DNA from: Planctomycetaceae bacterium
GTDB taxonomy: Bacteria > Planctomycetota > Planctomycetia > Pirellulales > Thermoguttaceae
Direction: 5' to 3'
Assembly: GCA_003509805.1 (NCBI GenBank)
Contig: DOMV01000429.1
Span: 5,884 to 15,148, forward strand
Length of the DNA: 9,265 nt
Both the position numbers and the translations under genes were made by a program. Positions 1-5,977 of this stretch are shown piece by piece (position 1 is the first letter of the stretch; every line of letters begins with the position of its first letter). The notes below the pieces were generated by a model that worked only from the letters and a program-made list of their open reading frames with translations, ran no database searches and had not been told where the DNA came from.

Positions 1-60
1 GCCGCTCGAACGATCCGTTTACGTCATTACATAATACAGAGTCAAGGACGAGCGAGTGCG
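1..60 (+). repeat. Dispersed intergenic repeat, copy C (partial, 3' part)
   Basis: This is the right-hand part of the repeat found in full at 3433-3604 and 3732-3872. It shares GCTCGAACGA (4-13) and CGAGCGAGTGCG (49-60) with those copies. The two blocks start 45 bp apart, against 44 bp in the 3732 copy. The outer stem is kept as CGCTCG (3-8) facing CGAGCG (49-54), while the DNA between is largely diverged. The left half of the element would lie before the window. Only two short blocks match, but order, spacing and orientation all agree. Confidence 0.55.
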
Positions 61-141
61 GTAGGCGGACTTGACCGGGCGGACTTGACCAAATGTCCGT
101 TTTCATCGCGTTTCCAGTGTATACTGAAAACCATTGACATT

Positions 142-163
142 TCCCGAAGCCGATGATTCGGGA
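142..163. other. Inverted repeat / hairpin 1
   Basis: TCCCGAA (142-148) and TTCGGGA (157-163) are perfect inverted copies around an 8-nt loop. On the plus strand the stem is followed by GTCTGTTTT, a weak T-rich stretch, so it could end transcription of a gene lying before the window. A leader structure or a protein-binding site is equally possible. Confidence 0.35.
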
Positions 164-185
164 GTCTGTTTTCCGTAGGTAAACA

Positions 186-214
186 GGCGGTTTGAGCGGA
201 AAACTCAAACGGCT
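186..214. other. Inverted repeat / hairpin 2
   Basis: GTTTGAG (190-196) and CTCAAAC (204-210) are perfect inverted copies with a 7-nt loop (CGGAAAA). After one G/G mismatch the stem continues with GGC facing GCT (186-188 with 212-214, one G-U pair). No T-tract follows on either strand, so a simple intrinsic terminator is unlikely. It lies 22 bp after hairpin 1 and about 170 bp before the porin start, so the two could form one structured element or leader RNA. Confidence 0.4.
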
Positions 215-387
215 TCGGTGTAACGTTTCTCCATTCTTTCTTCATGTGTAAAATGTGACGATTGTTCCCGTATTGCGGACCATTCCGTTTTTATTGCTCG
301 TGCGCTTAACACCCGGTCGATGAGGACGACGGCCGTTTTTTTGCCCGCAAGCGAATACCATCAGCGAATACAACGAAGCCGATTGCC

Positions 388-1986
388 ATGATATTCCGTA
401 TATTTCGTTTTTTTTGCCGCCTCTTTCCGGCGGGAACGCTCCTGCTTTTCGGACCGGCCGTTTTCGTCATAGCCTCCGATACGGCCCCCGATTACGTTTC
501 CCGGGATGAATTCGAGGCGTTTTTGCGGCAGTACAGGCAGGACCGTGTCCTCGATACGAACGAAAGACCACCCGCCGCTGCATTGTCTACGGCACTGTCT
601 GCGGCACTGTCTACGGCACTGCCCACCGTATCGTCCACAACATCGTCTACAGCATCGTCTACAGCATCGTCCACCGCACAGGGGCTTGATTTACCGTTCA
701 ACGTTCCACCCGTTCCACAGCCCGTTCCACAGCCCGTTCCACAGCCCGTTCCACAGCCGGTCATGTCGTCCACCTCCGCGCCGCCGCTTGGAAAGTGCAT
801 GGCCTGGAAAAAAGGCGGTTTCACTTTCACGCCTTACGGTTACATCAACGTCAGCGCCTCGTTCGAATCGCAGAAATCGTCGGTTGGCGATTTCTGCGTT
901 TATTCCCTTTCGCCGGATATTGACGGGAACAGCGTGTTTCACATCGACCCGCGATCGACCCGGCTGGGAATCAAAGCCGATGGTCCGGGCCTTCCCGGCT
1001 GGTACGGCAGTAAGACGCGCGGCGTGGTGGAAATCGATTTCCAGGGCGCCTACACGCTCCGCAACCGGGCTTCGCTCCTGATGCGCAAGGCGTTCGTCGA
1101 AGTGTACGACAGGAAATGGAAATTCCTCGCCGGCCAGGATTGGGAAATCATTTCCCCGCTTTTCCCGAATACGCTCAACTACACGGCCGGGGCCGCCGTG
1201 GGCAACATCGGTTTTCGCCGCGCCCAGTTGCGGGTCGACCGGACCTTTTATTGCAGCCCGTACACGCGGTTGTCGTTGCAATTCGGACTTGCCGACAACG
1301 TGCTCCGCGACGGGTTCAACGACCCGGCCAACGTCAACCCGAACGTCGGCGATTGGCCGATCGTCGAGGGTCGCATCGCTTATTCCTTCGGCGCGGGCAT
1401 GTCCCCGAACGGTATGTCCACAAACGGCCAACCGGTGACGATCGGGGTGTCCGCCCATATCGGCGAGCAGCAGTTCGATCATTATCGTTACGACGATGAT
1501 TCGCGCACCCGTGATGCGCACCGTTACCGAACCTGGTCGTTCAACCTCGACGCCGACGTCCCGATCACCGGAACGCTCCGGCTCCAGGGGGAATTGTTCG
1601 TCGGCGAGAATCTCGGTTCCTTCGAGGGAGGCGTCCTGCAAGGGATCGACCTGGCGCGTCGCGACACGGTCCGTGCCCAAGGCGGCTGGGTCGGCCTGCA
1701 ATACTCCCTGACGAAGCGGCTTCAACTCAACGGCGGTTGTCTGATCGACGACCCGTTCGACCAGGATCTACGGAGCGGCAACGCGACGGACAACCGGTCG
1801 CGCAACTATTCGCATTGCATCTTCGTCAACGCCCTGTACAACTGGAGCGAGGCCCTGATGACCGGCTTTGAAGTCAGTTTTTGGCGCACCCATTGGCAGC
1901 AATACGACCCGAATACCGGCACGATCGCCTCACTGCGGCCCGGTGAAACGGTCCGGTACGAATTCGTGACCCGGTATACGTTTTAG
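388..1986 (+). CDS. DcaP-like outer-membrane porin with repetitive linker
   Basis: This predicted outer-membrane beta-barrel channel has 532 residues. Residues 1-30 look like a signal peptide (basic start, hydrophobic core LLLFGPAVFVIAS). A short charged segment (DYVSRDEFEAFLRQYR, 35-50) resembles the small N-terminal helix of planctomycete and DcaP-type porins. Residues 64-124 are low complexity: Ala/Leu/Ser/Thr repeats, then four PVPQ units. The barrel starts near 144 with FTFTPYGYINVSASF, followed by a segment with STRLGIKADGPG (190-201). Next come VEIDFQGAY and RKAFVEVYDRKWKFLAGQDW, the usual DcaP/OprP-like pattern of alternating strands. The chain ends in Phe (YEFVTRYTF), the typical signal for barrel assembly. 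Family placement is from pattern recognition; the substrate cannot be told. There is no Shine-Dalgarno site at the ATG, but it is the start that gives a signal peptide. The gene is convergent with the PP-loop gene, 150 bp away. Confidence 0.85.
   Translation: MIFRIFRFFCRLFPAGTLLLFGPAVFVIASDTAPDYVSRDEFEAFLRQYRQDRVLDTNERPPAAALSTALSAALSTALPTVSSTTSSTASSTASSTAQGLDLPFNVPPVPQPVPQPVPQPVPQPVMSSTSAPPLGKCMAWKKGGFTFTPYGYINVSASFESQKSSVGDFCVYSLSPDIDGNSVFHIDPRSTRLGIKADGPGLPGWYGSKTRGVVEIDFQGAYTLRNRASLLMRKAFVEVYDRKWKFLAGQDWEIISPLFPNTLNYTAGAAVGNIGFRRAQLRVDRTFYCSPYTRLSLQFGLADNVLRDGFNDPANVNPNVGDWPIVEGRIAYSFGAGMSPNGMSTNGQPVTIGVSAHIGEQQFDHYRYDDDSRTRDAHRYRTWSFNLDADVPITGTLRLQGELFVGENLGSFEGGVLQGIDLARRDTVRAQGGWVGLQYSLTKRLQLNGGCLIDDPFDQDLRSGNATDNRSRNYSHCIFVNALYNWSEALMTGFEVSFWRTHWQQYDPNTGTIASLRPGETVRYEFVTRYTF
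577..680 (+). repeat. 12-bp degenerate tandem repeats in the porin linker
   Basis: Imperfect 12-bp units of the type GCACTGTCTACG, then TCGTCTACAGCA, encode ALSTALSA and SSTA-type runs. The period is a multiple of three, so unit gain or loss would keep the reading frame. The array lies between the signal peptide and the barrel. Confidence 0.75.
709..756 (+). repeat. 12-bp perfect tandem repeat (4 copies) encoding PVPQ
   Basis: CCCGTTCCACAG occurs four times without a mismatch (709-720, 721-732, 733-744, 745-756), encoding four Pro-Val-Pro-Gln units in the porin. Perfect identity at the DNA level points to recent expansion. A Pro-rich stretch just before the barrel would act as a stiff periplasmic spacer. 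Confidence 0.9.
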
Positions 1987-2059
1987 AGACCGTTTGGACC
2001 GAAGTCGGCCCCGTTTTCCGTTTAAGCCGGCCCCCCGAAAAACAACATGGCCCTTCGGA

Positions 2060-2104
2060 CTGTCGCTCGCTTCGGCTGCCACGCGGAGCATCGGGAGGCG
2101 ACAG
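2060..2104. other. Inverted repeat between convergent genes
   Basis: CTGTCGC (2060-2066) and GCGACAG (2098-2104) are perfect inverted copies around 31 nt. The interior can fold further (GCTGCC near 2075 facing CGGAGC near 2084, one mismatch). It lies in the 150-bp gap between the porin stop and the stop of the minus-strand PP-loop gene, where a two-way terminator or a REP-like hairpin would be expected. No T-tract follows on either strand. Confidence 0.3.
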
Positions 2105-2136
2105 GGATGTGTCGGCCCCTTTGCGGTTCGCCCCCG

Positions 2137-3297
2137 CTAACGGTCGGCGATGACGCGGTATTTTTCCACGTCGGGATCGGCGAATACCCGCGCGCAACGT
2201 TCTTCCCCGGCATGGTGTGGTCTCCACGGAAAAGTGGAACCGATGCTCGCGCCGTTCTCCCGCGGATCCGCTGCTTCCTCCGGCTTCGCTGACGCTTCGC
2301 CTGGTTGCGGCGCATTCAAATTTTCGGCGGAACACTGTAAGAATCGGGAAACGGCGTTTTCCGGGTCGTATTTCGACTTCGGGGTAAAACGCAGTTGGAG
2401 CGAGCCTGCCAGCCGGAGAGCGGCGTCCCATTTTTCCGGGGCATCCCGCTTCGAATCGGGACCGATCAAAAGGACGACCGGGCCGTTGAAGTTCTCGGGA
2501 ACCGATAGGATCGAAGGCCGTCGGTCTTCGCGATGGAAGAGTTCCTGCAATCGGTCGCACTGGGCCTCGTTGCGCCCGATCGCGCATTTGATTTCCGGGT
2601 CGATTCTCAACTGCCGCCCCGCGTGTAAGACGTCGATATCCCAAACGCGGGGTTGCGGTTCGTATTTGAAAAGATCCCGGAGCTTGGGGGCATAGGATTT
2701 TTCGCACAACAGGCAGCCCGTCGACGGCTGCGGAATTTTTTTAACTCCGAGTTCCCTTGCCAGCCGGATCAACCCGACCCGGCCGCGACCGTTGAAGGCG
2801 AACAACCGTTCCCGATCGACCATTCCCTCCCGTTCCGGGACCGTTTCCGCGAGCACCTTGGCCGAAAGCGGACGTACCAGACGGCCTGCCAGATGCGATT
2901 CCCGCGAAATCAGGCTGAGCTGGTGCTGTTTTTGGCTGTTCGGCCGTTGACCGGCCACCTCGCCCGTTGCCACAAGGACGGCACCGCGCTCTTCCATGAG
3001 TTGTTTGGCGACCCGGCACATCAGGATGCGGCAATCGATACACGGATTGATCGCCTTGCCGTACCCCCATTGCGGGTTGGCGATCAGGCGCAGGTAATCC
3101 TCTCCGGTACGGTGAACGACCAATTCCGCGCCGAGCGCCGCCGCCCGCTCCGCCGCATGGAGGGAACAATCGTGAAACGGTGTCGCAACATTGAGCAGGA
3201 TGCACTCGATTCCCTGCCGCTGTAAAGCCCGGACCGTCAGGATGCTGTCGAGACCGCCCGAAAAAAGCACGATCGCCTTGGAAGAAGTTGCTGTCAA
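2137..3297 (-). CDS. PP-loop ATP pyrophosphatase, ThiI/MnmA-like tRNA thiolation type
   Basis: This probable cytosolic enzyme adenylates a tRNA uridine for sulfur insertion. The open frame reaches 3354 (405 residues, TTG start) and contains no ATG start. I prefer the TTG at 3297 (386 residues) because relatives begin just before the motif SKAIVLFSGGLDS; here SGGLDS, the ATP-binding PP-loop, falls at residues 13-18. GTG at 3270 is another option. Further hallmarks, numbered from 3297, are INPCIDCRI (CxxC at 86/89), VATGEVAGQRPNSQ (about 109-122), RPLSAKVL (about 142) and GCLLCEK (CxxC at 195/198). A C-terminal region around DVLHAGRQLRI and IGRNEAQCDRL resembles an NFACT-R/DUF814-like domain. 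The last 60 or so residues are Pro/Ala/Glu-rich and not recognisable. The two CxxC pairs could bind metal or an Fe-S cluster, as in some tRNA thiolation enzymes; that is inference. The exact base modified is unknown. No Shine-Dalgarno site is seen at either TTG. Confidence 0.8.
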   Translation of the reverse strand: MTATSSKAIVLFSGGLDSILTVRALQRQGIECILLNVATPFHDCSLHAAERAAALGAELVVHRTGEDYLRLIANPQWGYGKAINPCIDCRILMCRVAKQLMEERGAVLVATGEVAGQRPNSQKQHQLSLISRESHLAGRLVRPLSAKVLAETVPEREGMVDRERLFAFNGRGRVGLIRLARELGVKKIPQPSTGCLLCEKSYAPKLRDLFKYEPQPRVWDIDVLHAGRQLRIDPEIKCAIGRNEAQCDRLQELFHREDRRPSILSVPENFNGPVVLLIGPDSKRDAPEKWDAALRLAGSLQLRFTPKSKYDPENAVSRFLQCSAENLNAPQPGEASAKPEEAADPRENGASIGSTFPWRPHHAGEERCARVFADPDVEKYRVIADR

Positions 3298-3441
3298 GGA
3301 ATGAGGAGTCAGGGAATAAGGAAATCGGGAAGAAGGAGCCCGGCACCCGCACAAAATTTCGTTTTGCTACGAAACGACAACTCGACGAAAAGACAACACA
3401 GTCCGCAAATCCGCAACGCCAACCGGCATTCCATGCCGCAA

Positions 3442-3480
3442 ACGGCCTGAAACGACGGCCTGCAACTACAGCCTGCAACG
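3442..3480 (+). repeat. 13-bp tandem repeat, 3 units, inside copy A
   Basis: The units are ACGGCCTGAAACG (3442-3454), ACGGCCTGCAACT (3455-3467) and ACAGCCTGCAACG (3468-3480). The 3732 copy has two perfect units in the same place, so unit number varies between copies. Confidence 0.85.
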
Positions 3481-3525
3481 GTCCCCGCAAACAACCGCCC
3501 GGTTGCTCGAACGAAACGTGCAACC

Positions 3526-3570
3526 GTGTATTTACAAGCGTGTATTTACAAGGGCGTATTTACAAGGGCG
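3526..3570 (+). repeat. 14-bp tandem repeat, 3 units, inside copy A
   Basis: The units GTGTATTTACAAGC, GTGTATTTACAAGGGC and GTATTTACAAGGGC run from 3526 to 3569. They lie inside the conserved stem. The distance between GCTCG and CGAGCGA is 72 bp here against 44 bp in the other full copy. The 28-bp difference equals two 14-bp units. Confidence 0.8.
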
Positions 3571-3731
3571 TTGCGGCGAGCGAGTGCGACAATCAGTCGT
3601 CACCCCGCTTCCAGTATGACCTGCGTAGTATAATCCACAAAAGCCGGAATGTCAAATGTGATCGGCGTTTTTCCAGGGGTGTTTTTTCGGAGGCGATGGC
3701 AACGTTTACTTTTTGGGCATCTCTGAAAATG

Positions 3732-3872
3732 ATACCGCAAACGGCCTGAAACGACGGCCTGAAACGGTTCCCGCGAACAATCGCCGAACAATCGTCCGTC
3801 GCTCGAACGAAACGTGCAACCGGATATTTGCCAAGATGTTGCGGCGAGCGAGTGCAACAAGCAGTCTTCGCC
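3732..3872 (+). repeat. Dispersed intergenic repeat, copy B (full, 141 bp)
   Basis: This is the most regular copy and is in the same orientation as the others. It opens with ATACCGCAAACGGCCTGA, carries two perfect ACGGCCTGAAACG units (3741-3766), then a duplicated GAACAATCG (3775-3783 and 3786-3794). The outer stem is a perfect 7-bp TCGCTCG (3799-3805) with CGAGCGA (3845-3851). The inner stem is GCAAC (3816-3820) with GTTGC (3838-3842). Folded, it gives nested stems around a loop of about 17 nt. It could be a mobile repeat without its own transposase (MITE- or REP-like), a structured RNA, or a protein-binding site. The sequence alone does not decide. Confidence 0.85.
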
Positions 3873-4011
3873 AAACAACCAACGTCACCGCGTTGCCGGT
3901 ATCGATTCGAATTACAAAAAACAGGGGGGCGAGGTCTTGTCATCTGGAAAAAATTCGCTAAAAATTCGTACAGTTTGGGTTTCATCCCCATTTTTCAGCC
4001 CAACGGTACGA

Positions 4012-4051
4012 CGGCAAAGACCGGCAAAGACCGGCAAAGACCGGCAAAGAC
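4012..4051 (+). repeat. 10-bp perfect tandem repeat (4 copies)
   Basis: CGGCAAAGAC is repeated four times without mismatch. It is non-coding, about 160 bp before the glycosyltransferase start. The 10-bp period is close to one helical turn, so repeated protein sites on one DNA face are possible, but simple slippage explains it as well. Confidence 0.9.
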
Positions 4052-4211
4052 CAAAGGACAGTTCCGCTTCGTCGATTTCGAAATGCGAGAGGTTTGCCGA
4101 GGGACTTTGTCGCGAAAAAACAGGACGATTTTGCAAGAACACGATTGTCGTGCGCTTGAATCAATTTTTTGATCCGAAAACGGCATTTTCAGAGGTGCCC
4201 TGCTTTTCGAA

Positions 4212-5222
4212 ATGAATACTAAAACGGAAATTGTTTTTCCCGAATCGACGATTGTTTCCGCCCCCCGTTCCCGGGTAGCCCGTTCGCCGCGCGTCAGCAT
4301 TATCATGCCGACGTACAATTGCCGGCGTTTTATCGGTGAAGCGATTCGGTCCGTCCTGGGCCAAACGTTCGCCGATTGGGAATTGTCGATTATCGACGAC
4401 GGTTCGACCGATGATACGGAGTCGATCGTCCGGCCGTTTTTGGACGATCCGCGAATCGTTTATGAAAGACAGGAAAACATGGGGCAACCGCGGACCCGGA
4501 ACAAAGGGATCCGGCAGGCGAGGGGCGAGTTGATCGCCCTGCTCGATTCGGACGATGTTTGGCGGCCTGAAAAACTGGCCTCGCAAATCGCCGTTCTCGA
4601 CGCCGATTCGACCGTCGGAATTTGCGCGACAGGAATGACGATTATCGACGAGGAATCGAACATCGTCGGCGATCCCGCCTGGAAAACCTTTCATGGAAAA
4701 GCGCTTCCGGCATTGATTACGGAGGAGCTTCAAATCGGGATGTCGACCAGCATTACCAGGAAAGCGGTTTACGAACAGGTCGGTTGCTTCGACGAGGATT
4801 TTCCGCCCTTTTCGATGGACTACGACTTTTGGCTTCGCGCCGCGATGGTCTTCGATTTTCATTTGATCGGAGAGAATCTCACGCTTTATCGGAAAGGGCA
4901 TTCGAGTATTTCCAGTCAAGGCGGAGACAAACGCCGCGACTTGATACTGAATGTCGTCGTCCCGCGTTTCTTAAACCAATACGGGGGTTCGCAATACGTA
5001 AAAGGACGCCATGTGCGGACGCTTCGGGCTCAAACATACAAGGCTCGCGGCGACGCGTGTCCGGGCTGGTGGCCGGCCTTCGGTTGGTATCTCCGGGCCC
5101 TTGCTTGCAAACCGTATTCCCGGACGGTCTGGTCGGGGTTCTGGGGACGTCTCTTTCCCGGATTGGTTCGATTCGTGAAAACCGCCGTTTTTGGTCTTCA
5201 GGCTGCGGCGCGTAAGCGGTAA
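4212..5222 (+). CDS. Family 2 (GT-A) glycosyltransferase
   Basis: This cytosolic or membrane-associated enzyme would transfer a sugar from a nucleotide donor to a growing glycan, probably a surface polysaccharide or lipopolysaccharide. It has 336 residues. The GT-A fold starts at residue 27 with VSIIMPTYN. Visible motifs are IIDDGSTDD (60-68, nucleotide binding), NMGQPRTRNKGI (89-100), and ALLDSDDVW (109-117), which carries the metal-binding Asp cluster. FDEDFPPFSMDYDFWLRA (193-210) is the acceptor side, where the catalytic base usually lies. Residues 240-336 have basic and aromatic patches (GWWPAFGWYL, GFWGRLFPGLVRFV) that may touch the membrane, but no clear transmembrane helix. An AGAGGTG at 4191-4197 lies 14 nt before the ATG, rather far for a ribosome site. 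No polysaccharide operon surrounds it, so donor and acceptor are unknown. It converges on the LarA-like gene with 20 bp between stops. Confidence 0.9.
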   Translation: MNTKTEIVFPESTIVSAPRSRVARSPRVSIIMPTYNCRRFIGEAIRSVLGQTFADWELSIIDDGSTDDTESIVRPFLDDPRIVYERQENMGQPRTRNKGIRQARGELIALLDSDDVWRPEKLASQIAVLDADSTVGICATGMTIIDEESNIVGDPAWKTFHGKALPALITEELQIGMSTSITRKAVYEQVGCFDEDFPPFSMDYDFWLRAAMVFDFHLIGENLTLYRKGHSSISSQGGDKRRDLILNVVVPRFLNQYGGSQYVKGRHVRTLRAQTYKARGDACPGWWPAFGWYLRALACKPYSRTVWSGFWGRLFPGLVRFVKTAVFGLQAAARKR

Positions 5223-5242
5223 CGGTCGTTTTCGGGGACGGC

Positions 5243-5854
5243 TCAACCTCCGTGGCTTGCTTCAAAGGCCAACCCTTTTCGCCCTTTCGTGACACATTTC
5301 AGTGTCACGGCGATACCGAGTAAACCGGAAACCTCGGTCGCTTCGAGACGCAGTGTTTTCCGGAGCGCTTTCGCCGCACTTTTTTCCCTGTTCGCGGCCT
5401 CGTGGAAACGCTGGATCGTTTCGCTGTCGGAAAAGCGGGGAAAAACGGCCGATTCGCCGGTCCCGTCTTTTTGCACGGCAATGACGACATCGGCGTCGAC
5501 GATTTCCCGATTGACGGCGATCGGTTCGTTGCGGGCATTCGTTCCGAGCATCGCGAGTTCTTGCCGCAACCCCGGCTTGTGAACGTGGATGCGCAAACCG
5601 GGATCCGCTTGTTCCAGCAGGGAACGCAACGTGGGCCCGTGGTCTCGTTCATCGGCTTCGGTAAGCAGGACGAGGACATGATCGGGCTCGATGCCGGCCT
5701 TGAGGACCAGGGAAGCGGTTTCCGCGAGGAGTTCCGGTCGGCTCGCGGCAAAAATATCCGGAACGATGACGATACGGTCTCCCGGAAAGACGGAATCGAA
5801 AAGCGAGGGATAATCCTTCGGGAAAGCGAGGGCGTCGGATACGGTTTCAAACAT
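5243..5854 (-). CDS. Short LarA-like (DUF2088) protein, apparently 3'-truncated
   Basis: The 203 residues resemble the N-terminal half of the nickel-dependent lactate racemase family. The match lies in VFPGDRIVIVPDIFAASRPELL (split as VFPGDRIVIVPD, 22-33, then IFAASRPELL), followed by AGIEPDHVLVLL (53-64), a segment with LGTNARNEPIAVNREIVDADVVIAV, and FPRFSDSETIQRF (138-150). EATEVSGLLGI (171-181) is the point after which relatives continue for roughly another 200 residues; here it ends at 203. The His and Lys that LarA uses in catalysis are not recognisable: no GTHR-type motif follows the second strand, and the Gly/Lys/His segment is replaced. Racemase activity is therefore unlikely. I chose the ATG at 5854. 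The frame stays open to 6061, but the added 69 residues have no family look, cover a promoter-like site and leave only 8 bp to the divergent gene. No Shine-Dalgarno site is seen. Confidence 0.7.
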   Translation of the reverse strand: MFETVSDALAFPKDYPSLFDSVFPGDRIVIVPDIFAASRPELLAETASLVLKAGIEPDHVLVLLTEADERDHGPTLRSLLEQADPGLRIHVHKPGLRQELAMLGTNARNEPIAVNREIVDADVVIAVQKDGTGESAVFPRFSDSETIQRFHEAANREKSAAKALRKTLRLEATEVSGLLGIAVTLKCVTKGRKGLAFEASHGG

Positions 5855-5874
5855 GGTGCGGAGACTGGGAAATA

Positions 5875-5907
5875 CGGAAAACCAACGGAAAACCAACGGA
5901 AAACCAT
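5875..5907. repeat. 11-bp tandem repeat (3 copies)
   Basis: CGGAAAACCAA is present twice (5875-5885, 5886-5896), and CGGAAAACCAT follows at 5897-5907. It lies 21 bp upstream of the LarA-like start, in the leader or promoter of that gene. Confidence 0.85.
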
Positions 5908-5948
5908 TGGATGAAAAGGGACCGTCGCGGCGCGGATAGGAAATTTGC

Positions 5949-5977
5949 TTGATTTTGTCGCGCAAAGCTGCTAGAAT
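5949..5977 (+). promoter_or_regulatory. Sigma70-type promoter candidate with duplicated -10
   Basis: TTGATT (5949-5954) and TAGAAT (5972-5977) are separated by 17 bp, close to the bacterial consensus. They lie about 90 bp before the LolA-like gene start and point toward it. The 14-bp stretch GCTGCTAGAATCGC occurs twice (5967-5980 and 5982-5995), so a second TAGAAT sits 15 bp further on. Planctomycete promoters are poorly defined, so this is a sequence match only. Confidence 0.4.

Larger units (their letters stand above)
61..387. other. Gene-free leader region upstream of the porin
   Basis: No convincing gene lies here. The stretch holds a 13-bp direct repeat GGCGGACTTGACC at 64-76 and 78-90, two hairpin-forming inverted repeats (142-163 and 186-214, listed separately), and about 170 bp of plain sequence up to the porin start. 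I found no clear -35/-10 pair and no Shine-Dalgarno site before the porin ATG. A 67-codon minus-strand reading frame (245 to 42) is open but runs through both hairpins and stops inside the repeat, so I do not call it. Confidence 0.5.
3433..3604 (+). repeat. Dispersed intergenic repeat, copy A (full, 172 bp)
   Basis: The copy aligns end to end with the copy at 3732-3872. Both open with AT(G/A)CCGCAAACGGCCTGA, then a 13-bp tandem array, an intermediate stretch, GCTCGAACGAAACGTGCAACCG, an interior, and GTTGCGGCGAGCGAGTGC with a further 17 or so related bases. The outer stem is TTGCTCG (3503-3509) with CGAGCGA (3577-3583), including one G-U pair. The inner stem is GCAAC (3520-3524) with GTTGC (3570-3574). 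This copy is 31 bp longer: 28 bp come from two extra 14-bp units inside the stem and 3 bp from the left part. No transposase frame, terminal inverted repeat or target duplication is evident. Confidence 0.85.
3298..4211. other. Repeat-rich gene-free region between divergent genes
   Basis: About 900 bp without a credible gene. Reading frames here are short, overlap on both strands and mostly translate the repeats. It holds the two full copies of the dispersed repeat (3433-3604 and 3732-3872), a 10-bp tandem array (4012-4051) and two small hairpins nearer the glycosyltransferase: CACGA-TTG-TCGTG at 4140-4152 and ATCAA-TTTT-TTGAT at 4160-4173. It must also hold the promoters of the flanking divergent genes. 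The only strong -10 look-alike, TATAAT at 3629-3634, has no matching -35. Confidence 0.6.

Noticed and set aside
42..245. Minus-strand reading frame of 67 codons
   Set aside because: It has no Shine-Dalgarno site, runs through both hairpins and ends inside the dispersed repeat. Its sequence resembles no family I recognise.
691..1725. 344-codon minus-strand frame inside the porin gene
   Set aside because: It is an antisense shadow of a G+C-rich gene. The plus frame has a signal peptide, barrel strands and a terminal Phe, while the minus frame has no such features.
3629..3634. TATAAT as a promoter
   Set aside because: There is no -35 match at 16-18 bp upstream (the spot reads CGCTTC-like) and no gene starts nearby on the plus strand.
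3433..3872. CRISPR array
   Set aside because: The repeats are two ~140-170 bp units and short 13-14 bp tandem units without spacers of even length, and no cas gene is present.
3593..3991. Overlapping reading frames of 60-153 codons on both strands between 3288 and 4318
   Set aside because: They are mostly translations of the repeat copies and tandem arrays, overlap each other in several frames, and have no recognisable domain or ribosome site.
4563..4575. Near match to the 13-bp unit (GCGGCCTGAAAAA) inside the glycosyltransferase gene
   Set aside because: It is a single short match in coding sequence without the flanking parts of the repeat, so probably chance.
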